From NCBI RefSeq assembly GCF_048544455.1, contig NC_133536.1, forward strand, positions 30,258,152 through 30,322,151: 64,000 nucleotides of DNA, read 5' to 3'. The position numbers were made by a program, and so were the translations under genes. The notes beneath the pieces were generated by a model, which saw only the letters and a list, made by a program, of their open reading frames with translations, was not told the origin of the DNA and did no database searches. The DNA comes from Silene latifolia. Lineage: Eukaryota; Streptophyta; Magnoliopsida; Caryophyllales; Caryophyllaceae. Shown one piece after another: positions 23,566 through 35,710 of the stretch (its first letter is position 1; each line of letters begins with the position of its first letter).

Positions 23566-26270
23566 CTACTGCTGCTCGCCACCTAGCTCAGCAACTCTCG
23601 CCTCGAGAGCAGCAATCTCGGCGTCGCGGACCTCCAACTCCCTCAACAAGAGAGCCGTCTCCTCCTGGGATTGCGCTAGCTCCCACTCCAGGTCCCGCTC
23701 CCTCTGCAAATGACAAAAGAATGGTTCATGTCAATCATTTCAAATGAAAAAGTTACAAAATTCAAAAATGGAGTAAACGAAAGGTTCATACTTGACGTCC
23801 TCGACCACCAGCAAGTGCCTCGACGGCAGTGGCCCGTAGCCTGTTGGCTACCCTCCACAAAGCCACAAACCGAGATGGCGCCACCTGTATTTCAATAAAC
23901 AAAATTCTCAACAAATGGACAAAAACAGACAAATGTATTCTTATACAGAAGCTATTTGAGTTGGGGAACTTATCCTCCGAATCAAATGCTGCCACTCGTC
24001 CAGGCCAGCATCTGTCACCACCTCGCCAAAGTCGCGAAGCTCGGAGATCGTCGTCATCCCCGCCGCGTCAGTGTACTTGAGGGTCTCGGGGTACGCTGGG
24101 GGCTCGACGCCAGCCGCCTCAACCTCCTGCAAAACCCAAATGGTTTCTTTAATCGATGATCATTCATCATATTTTCAAATCAACTCGGAAGGAAAAGTGA
24201 AGTACTTACCACGACCGGCCAGTACGCGAACCTTCGGTGAGTGAACGCAGAGTAGTCCTCGTCAAGAAGAAGAAGAGCGTCGTCACTGACGTCTGCCAGG
24301 TCAGCCTCCCTCTCAGCATCGGAAGGTTCCCTAAACATCGTCCGAGGAGGATCGATGGGGACCGTGAAGATATCTCAAGAGCACTGGCGAGTCAAATGCT
24401 TGCCCAAGTACCACACGGAACCCATCGACGTCCTCACCAACAACCGACTCGAGCTCTTAGGTCGAAGGACCTCAGCCACAAAAGGAGGGATGCCAGCGTA
24501 GTCCACCCAAGGCCTGGATACCCACTAAAACAAAGCAACCAAGAGTTCATTCTTATGATCGTTCCTAACAGAAGTAATGAGTAAAAAGTAAAGGGAGGTG
24601 ATTAAAAGATACTCAGGCCACCCAGCTGCAGGGTGTTCACGTCTCGTCGACAGACATCATAAGAAGAGCGCTGGCTCTTCCTACGACACATCACCCAATC
24701 CCTCACAATGGGATAAGCTCTCGCTCCCAGCTCCGTCCTCTTGGGCGCGAAGCCCGGAAAGTAGGAGTACGCCCACGCCTGCAAAACAAGATAATCAATG
24801 GCAATCTTTCGCGATTCGACAAGGAAGAGAAATGATCTTTCATAATACGGAATGAAGGTTCATACCTCCAGCAGCAGTCCAGGGCCAAGAGTAGCAGGAG
24901 AAGTCCTCTTCTCCACCAGCTCCGGATGAACCATGGCCCTCATATAGCGGGTGAGGACCGCAAAGCCAGGAGTGACCCAGTCTCAACGACCCAGGTCACT
25001 CAAGTCAGAAAGAAAAGGAAGAAGCTTCGTCAACAGCCTCTCCCCCTTGTCTCCAAGGTAGAGTGAAGACAAGAACCACCAGAACCACAGACGAGCTCTC
25101 TGCTCCGCAGTGCAAGGAGGTGGAGCCTCCTCCCTCCCAGCGATCACCACCATCGTTGGGATCTTCCCAGCAAAGTAATCCCTGACGTAGGAGCTTGACA
25201 CCAACTCGGGAACCGCATCAGCTTTCGCCGCTAGGTTCTAACCGATCAGACTCCTGGCCTCAGCCGAGTCCACCCTCATGGTCGTCGACGGCCACACCAC
25301 AGCCTTTGTCCCACACGGTAAACCAGAACTCATGTCGTAGTCCTCCAACGTGACCCCAACCTCGCCGAAAGGCATGTGAAAAGCCGAGGTCGTGTCCCAA
25401 AACCGATCAAGAAAGGCTCGAATCAGGAAAAGGTTAGCGCGAATCTTCCTCCCCTTGCTCTGCCTCCACGATCGTACCAAGGCCCCAAAAGCTCCCAGCT
25501 CGATGATAGTCTGCTCCTCCGCCGACAGTCTCCCGTAAGCCTCCATCATCATCATGTAGCCGGAGAAGGATCTCATATTCCCGGACTCCTATTTTGATTC
25601 AACGCAAAGCTATCTTTAGCTCGAATGGAAGAGAAAAGGAATGACAACTGAATGAGTAAAAGAAAGATGGAGATAGAATGATTATTCGAGATTTACCAAG
25701 CTCTTTATCGTCCTATAGGACAGGTGACTCTCCGCTACCCAGATTAGATGTCGGCTATCCTATTTCTCATCCCACTCGGGTGCTCCTCTCAGCTGACAAC
25801 CACCTCGTCCGACGTTGGCCCGCATCGGGGCCTCCTCCTCAACAACCTCCTCCTCGGCGACCTCCTCGGCCGCCACTGCAGCAAAAGCCTCCTCCAATGC
25901 CTCCTCGAACGAAAGAGAAGGGTCAAAACCAGTATCCACGTCCATGGGAGCTCTCCCTGACGTAGAAGCCTCATCACCTATAAAATTAAAGTGAATTAGG
26001 CCGCGTCAAGTGACGGCGAGCCTTAGTCAAGGGATTTTCAAGCTTTCAAAACTCCGAAATCGCTCTTTTCTCGCCATTTTTGGCTATTTCTCCCAAAACC
26101 CGACCGCTCATGTGGTAATATGGGTCAAGTGAAGTCTAAGTTCAAGCCTAGTCATGGGTTTGAGTCGAAATTTCGACAGCATTTTGTTATAACGACGATT
26201 ATGCCCTAGAAAATTGTCCTCAAAAAGCCGTCACAAATCAAAAATTCAAGATGGTAGGAATTTTACCCAT
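23566..26270 (-). pseudogene. Tat antisense gene 1, eight-exon plant mobile domain (PMD) gene
   Basis: Proposed exons on minus: 26270-26267, 25977-25697, 25588-24866, 24778 to about 24610, 24524-24210, 24126-23974, 23884-23792, 23703-23566. All read junctions keep one frame except exon 4 to 5, which I could not place. Exon 2 is acidic (EEALEEAFAAVAAEE). Exon 3 has a plant mobile domain signature (TTSAFHMPFGEVGVTLEDYD). The last exon is a Glu/Arg-rich coiled coil (EVRDAEIAALEARVAELG) with a TAG at 23566. Stops: near 25760, at 25240 (TGG-like), 24985 (CGA-like) and near 24380. The exon 6 donor reads ATAAGT, a lost GT. Other ATGs lie upstream of 26270, so the start is tentative. Antisense PMD ORFs are known from Tat elements. 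The role is unknown. Confidence 0.72.
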
Positions 26271-26661
26271 CACTCAAGGATTCCAAATATCAAGTTTCGT
26301 CACAAATGGGCAATCCTAAAGCTATTTTCGAAGCAATTTACGACTCAGCTGTGAAACCGTCACAATTTCACTCAATACTCGATGAAAATTCGAAATGAAC
26401 ACATGGTTATGTCCCTTATACTACCAATTATCCATTTTTAAAGTCAATTTTACAAGGCAAGATCATTTGGGAGAAAAGCCCCAAATTTTCGACAATTTGG
26501 GTCGAAAACCCTAAATTTTATCGATCCAAATTACGCAAATACGGAAGTTTAGTGCAAAAATAAGACACGTGCCTCGATTAGTCATGGCAAATGCAAGCTT
26601 TTGATCAAATTTTGACGAAAAATGGTTTGAATTTGAGAGAGTTTTGAAGAAATTATGTTTT

Positions 26662-26782
26662 GTTATTATAAAATAAAACACGGTTCTGTCGAGTTTTTAC
26701 TCGGACAGAGACAAACCCAGGAAAGGACGCAGCAGGTGCTGCGCCTCTTCCAAGAGTCGCAGCTCTTGCTGCGCCTCTTCCT
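26662..26782 (-). promoter_or_regulatory. Putative promoter of antisense gene 1 with hairpin motif pair
   Basis: Plus 26725-26782 holds two units, the first a near-perfect inverted repeat (CGCAGCA, gg, TGCTGCG) followed by CCTCTTCC. On minus, about 50 bp downstream, is a TATA box (TTTTATAATAAC, 26673-26662) and then a CT-rich leader (ATTTCTTCAAAACTCTCTCA). Confidence 0.55.
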
Positions 26783-27486
26783 CAGCTTCCCTCCAATTCA
26801 ATTTTCAAATGTTCGTTACAAGTTCGTTATTTGTGGGCCCATCTTTTGTGCGCCTCTTCCTCAACACCATATATCGTATATTTAGTCCGTTTGATGTTTA
26901 TTCTTCGTCCGGACCTGTATTTTCGAGCAGAATGCAAACTGTCGCAGTACTTTATCAAGACTTCGCTTGCCACAACGAGCGAATATTCTCTGACAGGTGT
27001 TTTGACACACCTCAATTATGTTCCCCCAGCGAGAGTTCATGACAACCGATTGTTCCTCTCGAGATATGGAGTTCAACCTAAACCTCAAATTTTTCGCCGA
27101 AGTTCGTTTGAATACCAACGCGAGCAGATTTCCTTCAGCAGTTTCTACCGACGTCCTGCTGTTCTCAACATTTTCAGTAACCTTCATAGTACCTGTGATC
27201 CTTCCTGCCTTCAGACGTCAAGAGTTTTGCTGAAGTGCCTTCAGTCCCAGAAGTCTCAGGTATGGTCTCTTCTTATGGCTGGCAAGCCTCCTTACGTAGT
27301 CTAATGGATTTTAAACGACCCTCCCCGATAGTCGACAGACTTTAAAATGTTCCCGACGACAGGTCCTTGGCTCAGACCCCTTGAGCCGCCTCGCGTCGCC
27401 ATAGTCGTCACGTTGTAATCTTCAATTGACCTGGTGGCTATACTTTGACTTTCGCCTTGTCCAAGCCTCAGTCAAAGTAAGGTCTC
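26783..27486. other. Spacer upstream of the Tat 3' LTR
   Basis: No supported coding sequence. ORFs here are short and lack motifs. The tract ends near tcaaagtaaggtctc, a possible weak polypurine tract before the LTR start. Confidence 0.5.
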
Positions 27487-29845
27487 TGTAGATACCTCAT
27501 TTCTGCACCTCCCGCAAACCACCCGATGATGATTGGGCCGCATGTTTGGTACACGGAACGATTTATTATAATTCGTAAGTTTATCGTCAAGTGATAGCTC
27601 AAATAATTGTGTCTACCCCTTGGTCGTCATCTACGCGCCGTTAAGGTCATTTTGACAATAATTAGAGTTCTTTTGGAGTCCGGGTCAAAAACCGTCTTCA
27701 TTTTCAAATAACCGTTTAAAATGCCGAGTCGGAATATTCTGGAATGTTCCGGATATTTCTATTCCATATTTCAATCTTTTAATCTTTTTGGCAAAGTATT
27801 TTCCGAAATTATATTTTAAATATTAAGGAAATTGAGATCAACTGCAATTCCATAATAGAAACGCGGAAAATCTTTCTTCCGCGGAGGAAACCCTTGGGGA
27901 AAGGACGCAGCACCTGCTGCGCCTCTTCCAAGAGCCGCAGTGGTTGCTGCGCCTCTTCCCCAGCTCCTTTCTGTGTATTTTAGGATCTTTTCGAGATTTA
28001 CTTCCAAAGTTTAACCGAAACTCTAATTCCTCCGTGTGATTAGTATAAATAGGGACCTTCGTTCCTCATATTTCTCACGCGAGTGTCCGCCCTTCTCTTC
28101 TCCCTTTGCATTCTAAGACCGTGCTCTTTGCTTATTGGCGTCTACGTGCTTGAACTTTCAACCACGTAAGCTCGAATCTTTCTGAGTACTAGCCTCGTTT
28201 TGCATGACCGACCAATTTGACCAACTCCACTCAATCAACTTAATCAATCTAGTTTAAATTCCTCCTACGAGGTCACTTTTGTCATACATTCGAGTCGAGC
28301 AATCACTAATCGTTAACTTAGTTAATCTCGTTTCGTCAAACATGTAAGTCTGAGGGTGTAAATCCCATCTTTTATTATTGTATTTTATTTTTATACTAAT
28401 TATTGTAAGATTTACGTCAAAAGCATGTTTAAATCTGATTTATAAAACCTTTTATTCAAACCTTTTTACGGATTAACGGGAGATTGATGTTGAGAAGGAA
28501 CGCAGCAACTGCTGCGCCTCTTCGAAGGGCCGCAGCATCTGTTGCGCCTCTTTCTGAGGCTGCCGCAGTTCCTTCTTTCCTTCTTCTTCCTTCGTTTTCT
28601 GTCAATTCGTCTATTTTGCTTCATCTTCTTCTTGTTTATTTCTTATTTCATCCGTATGATAATTTTAATATATAATTCATAAATAATTTACAGTTTTAAT
28701 TCCCGACATAAATCCCAAGTAATTAATATTTGTGGGTTTTCGTCATTAAATCAAATCCGGGTTTTAGAGATTCGATTCATCCATATCAAGTCTCTGGAAT
28801 TCACTTTTGTATATTTTTCATCTATTTATCGTCACCATCATTAGTAGTTCACCTAATTAATTTTTTTTAATAAACTTAGTTTATAATTAATTCATAATTA
28901 GTCTTGTAATTAGTCTTTAATTTGTTCTAATTAATTTGAGTCCGTCTTTTACTGTTTTTATGACCCATTCATATGTAAATAATCCGTTAAATCACTTTCA
29001 TCCGAGTCGAATATCAATAATCGATCATTAAATCACCAACGAATATTAACGATATGCAGTTCCGGCTTCACAGTCAGAACTCACCTCAGGAAGACGCAGT
29101 GACCACTGCGCCTCTTCCAAGGGACGCAGCTCTGCTGCGCCTATTCCGGGTTGAGTTCTGTCTCTGAACTTCCGTTCTTGCTTGACCTAGTTTATTAGTT
29201 TACATATTAATTTACTATTAGTCGTATTATCACCGCTAATCTGTTCGTTAATTTATTTTCTCATTTCTTTTCTCAAATTATTCGTTTTAAATGTATTTTC
29301 GACGTAAATCAATTAGACGAATGTAATTATTGTATTTTCAATTATTGTATTTTCTTGTATTCTTTATTATCGTTTGTTTGTATGTTTTCATATGTAATCA
29401 ACCTTAGATCCCTACTTCGACCCTATTGTATGCTAAATTACATGTTCACCGACTTAGTTAATTCTCACATGCTAGGATTAATTATTGGATGTTGCATTGC
29501 ATGCATATAATCGACAACATATCAAGTGCAAACGATTTCCCTAATCATTAGTAGAGGCCGCTATCGAGGCGGGCAGGATTAGGTGTTCGATCAAAAGAGC
29601 TTTCTAATACGTACCCTCACCCCTTACTCAAGATCTCTGTGAACATCCGTGTTCATTGGCATTCACGAGAGTCATTCTAGACATAGAATGCTAAGGGTAA
29701 CGAGTTCTTAGTGTTCATGTCATTACTTTGTGTCTTGACAAGACACGAGGTATTCGAACAGTTCCAATTTCCCATAAAAATTGGTGGCGACTCCACAAAT
29801 GCAAACGCTTGTTTCCCTAGCGACCCCGTGTGCCCGCGTCCACAC
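27487..29845 (+). repeat. Tat 3' LTR
   Basis: Probable LTR from TGTAGATACC (27487) to GCGTCCACA (29845). The right end is supported because the older element's RT codons resume at 29846. It holds the hairpin motif pair three times (27903-27960, 28499-28555, 29093-29148) and a plus-strand TATA box (TATAAATAG, 28044-28052) 84 bp after the first pair. A ggtggcgactcc string near 29786 resembles the tRNA-complement of Tat primer sites, though here it seems to lie inside the LTR. The 5' LTR is outside the window, so the left edge is by motif only. Confidence 0.6.
27903..28052 (+). promoter_or_regulatory. Tat LTR promoter: hairpin motif pair and TATA box
   Basis: CGCAGCA-cc-TGCTGCG CCTCTTCC, a second unit (CGCAG...CTGCGCCTCTTCC), then TATAAATAGGGACC in plus orientation, followed by a CT-rich leader. 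Typical plant TATA context. Confidence 0.65.
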
Positions 29846-30440
29846 ATTTTAATTTAATTGAATTCACTGGAGGCATCCATGAATGTTAGCATCTCGTGGC
29901 TTGCGGTGACATCTACCATTGCATCAATATGTGGTAGGGGGAATGGGTCCTTTGGACAGGCTTTGTTCAGGTCGGTGTAGTCCATACAGACTCTCCATTT
30001 GCCATTTTTTTTCTGGACGACTACCACATTAGCTAGCCAGTCAGGGTACATCACTTCTCTGATAATTCCCATGTCTAGTAGCTTGTTAACTTCTTGGTTG
30101 ATGATTTCATTTATTTCTGCAGCAAATTTTCTTCTTTTTTTTGCTGTACTGGCTTAAATGACTTGTCAATATTTAGCTTATGAGTTATAACATCAGCATA
30201 CATACCAGTCATATCAAAATATGACCAAGCAAAACAAGACATCTTAGTTTTAAGAAAGCTGACCAGATTGAGCCTGACTGAGTCAGGTGCATCAGATCCC
30301 ACAAGTACTTTCCTGTCAGGATACTCTTGGTCCAAGATGACCTCTCCTGTCTCCATCTGCTATTGAACTATATATGCATTCCAGACAGGGGATTTTAATT
30401 GCTATGCAAGGGACTTACCTGAATTTGAAGGTTTCAAAGC
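29846..30440 (-). pseudogene. RT N-terminal fragment of the older gypsy element
   Basis: Minus-strand motifs FAWSYFDMTG, VITHKLNIDKSFKPVQQK, then LANVVVVQKKNGKWRVCMDY, TDLNKACPKDPFPLPHIDAM and LTFMDASSEFN, typical of the Tat RT fingers and palm. An indel near 30130 breaks the frame, and a TAA near 29857 replaces the Gln of FNQIKM. It ends exactly where the plus-strand Tat LTR begins. Confidence 0.85.
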
Positions 30441-30445
30441 CTGAG

Positions 30446-31789
30446 TGTAACACCCCCGCACACCAAAATGCCTTACCAAGGGCCATTCCAGTATAAGACG
30501 GTGTCACCATCTCGGTTTCCCGAGGGAGTAGATCAAATTAGACAACTAAAGAACAATTTTATATTATTAACATGTCTTATACAATGCAACTTAATACAAT
30601 GTCTTTATAATAAAGGTACAACCATAACACTCATGACACTGCCTCTCTAGAACGGTAGCGTGATGACTCGATCCCTCCAATCCTAGCAGCCACAATCAAC
30701 AAAACCTGCTAAGCCAACTGCTCACCATCCCCGAATGGATCACCGCAGGTTTCACAAAACAACAACAACGGGGTCAGTACTGACTAATCAAATGTAAGAC
30801 AGAACAACAATATAAACAGCTGATCATCCTCTATCAGTCTCATGACCTCGCACAGTAACCGACTACACCCCGAAGGGTGTAGCCCTGCCAGATTACCCAT
30901 CGCAACAGGTAATCCTCGCCGCCAGTGGGTGACCGCAGCCCATCCCACCTAGTCCAGCTCATCAACGAGCGACTAATAATCCCTGTCCCTTAATGTGCAT
31001 ATCCCCTCCCGTGGCGGGTTCCACGGAGGGCGAACTAGGGTGTGAAGTCACTCCCGCAAGTGACTCCACCACCATCACAACACACACAGCCTTACAGCTG
31101 TCACAACACCACCATCACCACTACACCAATACTCCAATGATCAGCAGATAACAATCATACACAATACAATCAAAATCTTAAATCAATTAACAGTAAACTG
31201 AGTAGGAAAAACCCTACCTCATCCCAAAGCATGCAAGACTTCCATTTACAGCCACGCACGACTCCAATAAGCATCCTAACAATGATAACCATCTCCTATT
31301 ACACAACTATACTCAAAGAATCACTCAAAAGAACACAAGGCAGGGACTTACCTAACCTTACACATCGGCGGTGACATCGACGACCACCACCCACGTCGTT
31401 CCTCCCCAGCGAATCCCGTCATTCCCATGGTGGAGGTTTAGGCTAATTCCATTACAGTGTGAAGATATGGGGTGATAGGGGAGAGAGATAGGCTAGGGTT
31501 AGAGAAGGAGGAACTGTCGAAGAAATGAGAAAAAGAAATCAATCTCGCGAACTTGCGTTTATATTAACGTGTCGACAGCAGCCATACTCGGTCGAGTACA
31601 AGAGTACTCGGCCGAGTAGGCTCTACTCGGTCGAGTATGGGTGATACTCGGCCGAGTAGCCTCAGCTAGGTCGAGCAAGTATTCCTAAAAACCTCATGAT
31701 ACAAGTCTGATCTCTCACCCATTCATCCCTAAGGTCTGTTTGATCAACATTAACGGTCAACAATGTTCTTAAATATCCTGGGTGTTACA
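30446..31789 (-). repeat. 3' LTR of the 7.6-kb element
   Basis: Contains four full and one decayed TACTCGGYCGAGTA palindromes (31584-31678), 19 bp upstream (minus) of a TATA box (AATATAAA, 31565-31558). The polypurine tract follows at 31790-31803. Confidence 0.92.
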
Positions 31790-33149
31790 ATCTTCCCCCC
31801 TTAAAAAGAACTTCGTCCCCAAAGTTCAGCCCGCACGACACTCTCCTTAGGTTTACGTACCGAGACATTAACCACTCACACCAAGGTGCACAAATTTACA
31901 CCATCTGACATTACCATCTTACCATCTTACTCAAACACAATCACCAACCGCCTATCCCCAGCTACCCCTCCAAACAATACTACTCGCCAACTTTCACATA
32001 CTCTTACGGAAATTAATGAACTCACATGCATTCTTTTGCCAAACGCAACACAACTACTATCAACCATACACAAAAGCGAAGCAATACTCAAAACAGTACT
32101 CAACCATACAAACATAGCAATATACAAATGCAAACCATACGCAAATGTGAACCACCACGATCTGTACACTGATATCAATTATCATAAAAATTGTGTTGAG
32201 ACACCCGTGCACAGTATAACCTTCATATTACTTGAATACAACATGGCTACAGCTTCAAGGAAGCATGAACGTAAATTCCGAATGTTAACATGCCTAACAT
32301 ACATGTGATTCCAAATTCATAGGTATAACTAAATACATATTAATATTAACATGCCTAACATACATGTGATTCCAAAATCATAGGTATAACTAAATACATA
32401 TTTCACATAATTAAATACTTAATTCCGCGACATTACTCTTCCCCTCTTAAAGGAACTTCGTCCCCGAAGTTCACCACTAGCCACTTCCCGCGCCCAAAGC
32501 CAATAAGTACCTCATGACGGCACACTCTACTATAAAACAAAGCACAACGCTACACCACAAGACTATACTAACCACATATAACAACACCAAGGAATTATAG
32601 AAGTCACCACAAAAGTCGTTACCCCGAGTAAAAGCAAAACAACAAACAAAACGAAACACGACCGCGACCATTTCCCTCTTTTAGCACAACTTACTTTATG
32701 ACATTACACCCTTGTGGCTTATAAAGACAAAATGTTTCAGCAACCAAGTAGGGTATAACAATTAAAATATGGAATTAATAAGAGATAGCAGCTTGATGCG
32801 TAACCTGTTGAGGCAATTATCACTGTAACCAAATATATATATACGTCTAAAACTTGTTACAGCTACCCCGCTATATGAGTATGGTGTTACCTTTCATATG
32901 TTTTAATGACTCGGGTATTCCCCCTAAATAATTTAAGAATCTGGTAACTCACCAATGTTATACAACGAAACATTCACTAATTCATAGCCTATTCCAACAA
33001 TCACGTATCCGTGATACGATCTTAATCCATCTGTGGAACATGTTATAGTATAAAATGGCAAAATAAGGTATTAACAACTCTTTCATACAATTATCACATA
33101 ACTTATGTAATTCACTTAGCTATTTCCCATCAGTTCTCTGTTTCAGCAA
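31790..33149 (-). other. Non-coding 3' part of the 7.6-kb element
   Basis: No supported ORF. A tandem duplication of about 61 bp lies at 32287-32402 (acatgcctaacatacatgtg unit). The polypurine-tract neighbourhood (31790-31835: cttcccc...aacttcgtcccc...aagttca) is repeated at about 32437-32475. Confidence 0.6.
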
Positions 33150-33266
33150 TATTCGGCCGAGTATGAAAGGCTACTCGGTCGAGTAAGCTCTACTCGGTCG
33201 AGTATATTTGTATACTCGGCCGAGTAAGCTCTACTCGGTCGAGTAGTAACTATGCTCGGTCGAGTT
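33150..33266 (-). repeat. Internal array of six TACTCGGYCGAGTA palindromes
   Basis: Six copies, some diverged, spaced about 20 bp apart, alternating GGTCGAG and GGCCGAG cores. No convincing TATA box or ORF follows on minus. Confidence 0.8.
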
Positions 33267-33568
33267 ATCACATCCAGAGAGCTTTTGACGACATTACCTA
33301 GAGCATTCACCGTCAACCTGCATCAAATTCTTCACAGCAATACTAAACATAACCAATTCCTAGCATAAACGACATTCAACACGTCTCCATACGATAATTA
33401 AGTAAATAACAGCCTTATGGCCGAGTACAGTCATCCAGCAATAGATAATAAATCCCGAAAGCAATATCCAAAATAAAAGTACTAAATCCAACACAACGAA
33501 ACAAATCCATCACAACCAAATAAATCCAACATCAAAGAAATCCAACCAAATAGTCTAATAACATAAGA

Positions 33569-35146
33569 TCAATAACGAGGACCCTCCTCCATGTCATCAT
33601 CACCACCTGCGCCAGAAGTACCTGCACCTGAACTCCCTGCTCCTCGAAAGCCTGCTGCTGCTGCTGAGTAGTCCCCTCCTAACTGACTGCCAGAGTTGGC
33701 TCCCCACGGTCCCGCGAGGTAGCCAAACTCAGTCTCCTCCGGAGGTCTCCAGTAACTCGGGTCAACTCCATAGCTGTGAAATACCCCCGTATCCACTCCC
33801 GGTCCCCTCCACCAGACAGGCTGTGCTAACTGAGTCCTTATGCCCTGGTTAAGGGTCATCTCATGTAGGTTGCGGAGCACCAAAGTAGAGGAGATCCGCT
33901 CGGCCAACTCATGCGGCCGCATCCCGGGATCATGCGCACGTGGGGTAGGGCGAATCGGTAAGGGTAGCAAGGATAGGAGTCGGGAGTAGAGTAAGAGGGC
34001 TCAAATACAACCGGTCTGCCCTAGATCGCCTCACTCCGCGACGCTCTCGAGGTGGGGGAGGTACCTGCTGCTGTCCCTCGGTGCGGTGAAAGGATGAGCT
34101 CGGTAGGTCTAGGAGAATCCGCGGGTCAATGAGGTAGGACTCAGGGCTCGTGTCTAGGAATGGCACAAGTCACCCACTCACCAAATGATCAACAACGGGG
34201 AGATGAGCCGGGTCCGTAAGCACCATCCACATAGTTCCCCTCACTCTCCAGGCATACGACCCATCATCCATCTTCCTCAACCATCGGTTCGACACCGATC
34301 GAGCGTCCATGGTAGGCACAATCTCTACATACTCATTCCTCTCAGGAGGTGGGGCCTCAAAATCTGTCAGGCGCTGAGCTAGGCGGGTCACTATGGCCCC
34401 GGAGGCAATGTGTCGGGTCTCGGACTGTGCCATGCGCTCAAGACTAGAGCACACTACACCAGGGGCACTGTAGTAGAATGGTTTCTGACGGTGTAGGTTG
34501 AGGTAAGACATAAGTAGCATGACCTCATGAGAATTAAGCTTGCTCACATCATCTCTCGAGTATAACAAACAGGTCATCATCCTCGAAACATACGAAGGGA
34601 AACGTCTTTGAACATCATTAATATGCATGGCACTCGGCACTAGGGGCGGTCTACCACCAAATAAGGAAGGTAAAGGGGTGCACCACTATTCTTGGCCCCA
34701 TCGCTAAGGTAATCATCCTCATCGGCCTCTAAACCCAAATGGTCAGCCAACTCGTCCAGGGTAAGCTCATGATCCTCATTCATGAGACGAAAAGAGACAG
34801 TCTTTCCCTTCTTATCATAAACAAAAGAGCTCAAAAACTCTAAGGTCAAGTGGGGGTAGGATTTCTTTCTCAGATGATACAACCCCTCCATGCCCAAAAT
34901 CTTGAAAATATGAAATATGTCCTCCTTGATCCCCAAAGTCTCAAGGATACCAGGGTTAACACAACGGGTGGGGCGAAAAGGACGACGCATAAGAGCCACA
35001 AAAGCCTTACGATGATTGAAATCGGAAAATATTACCGATGAATGTGCCTCCACCGGCGGAACTACCGGTTCAGTGGTGGATTGACCAGTCTCAAGCTAAA
35101 CATTAGCACGAGTTCTTTTGTTGGGTAAGCCTCTAGTTTTCACCAT
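33569..35146 (-). pseudogene. ORF1-like accessory gene of the 7.6-kb element
   Basis: Start ATG at 35146, directly after a splice acceptor. Front MVKTRGLPNKRTRANV, then a TAG at 35098-35096. The core SYPHLTLEFLSSF, KTVSFRLMNEDHELTLDELA and DHLGL matches the pattern of the Athila-like ORF1 at 14233 (LYPSLTLEFLSSL...IEFRLAN...). A frameshift near 34640, a TGA at 34172-34170 and another frameshift near 33970 break it. The C-terminal part is Gly/Ala/Ser-rich and ends in an acidic tail (GGDDDMEEGPRY). No catalytic motif. I infer the same accessory family as in Athila, and its function is unknown. Confidence 0.7.
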
Positions 35147-35568
35147 ACTGCAAGAGAACAATTCTTTAACAGGGGATTGACACAAAATTTTTAGCACAAA
35201 AGACGGACTGTTTTCAATTGTCTATCGATTTTAGAACCATACTTTTAAGAAAAATTATCAGAAAATCACCAATTACCTTACAATTTATATGATTACAAGC
35301 TTTAATTTTGTTTCAAATTAGGGAATAATCATCAACAACAAGAAGATTTCAGAAATAATTCGTTTTTTGCTAACCCTAGATTTCATAAATTGAGTTTTAA
35401 ACCATGAACTTAATCATTCAAGGCATACACAAGATTGGTATACAGTTGAATCCAATAATCAACAAATTAAAGACTAAATATCAATTGTTTTAGCAAGGAA
35501 ATCGAGATATAGCATGCTATTATACCACAACTTTGAAAACAAGTGAGAAAATTGAGTTTAAACCTTAC
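35147..35568 (-). other. 5' leader intron of the ORF1-like gene
   Basis: On minus, donor AAG/GTAAGG (35569/35568) and acceptor TTCTCTTGCAG (ends 35148). The leader exon upstream (about 35690-35569) contains no ATG and the ORF ATG is one base after the acceptor, the layout of a spliced plant 5' UTR. Confidence 0.65.
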
Positions 35569-35710
35569 CTTAAACTGGTTTGAGACAAGCAAGAACAAGT
35601 AGAATACCCAAGTTTTTCCCAAAAGCTTGAGGGAGGTAGGATATGGAGTTTTTAGAGAGAAGGAAAAGAAAGGTGGGAGGCGGAAATAAGGAAGAAAGGA
35701 ACGAAAATAG

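Larger units (their letters stand above)
3119..29845 (+). mobile_element. Tat-lineage Ty3/gypsy element with two antisense genes, twice interrupted
   Basis: In order on plus: gag-PR spacer, protease, RT, RNase H and integrase in one original frame, ending at 20583. Two minus-strand genes with introns follow (21122-22668 and 23566-26270), then a 3' LTR (about 27487-29845). Minus-strand extra ORFs between pol and the 3' LTR are known in the Tat lineage. The polyprotein is split by a solo LTR at 6455-7441 and by an Athila-like element at 8903-19922, and a copia-like element lies at its left edge. Gag and the 5' LTR are outside the window. The right end at 29845 cuts the RT of an older minus-strand gypsy element. 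Confidence 0.8.

Noticed and set aside
33150..33266. A third internal promoter in the 7.6-kb element
   Set aside because: An array is present but I see no convincing TATA box or downstream ORF on minus, so only the repeat is annotated.
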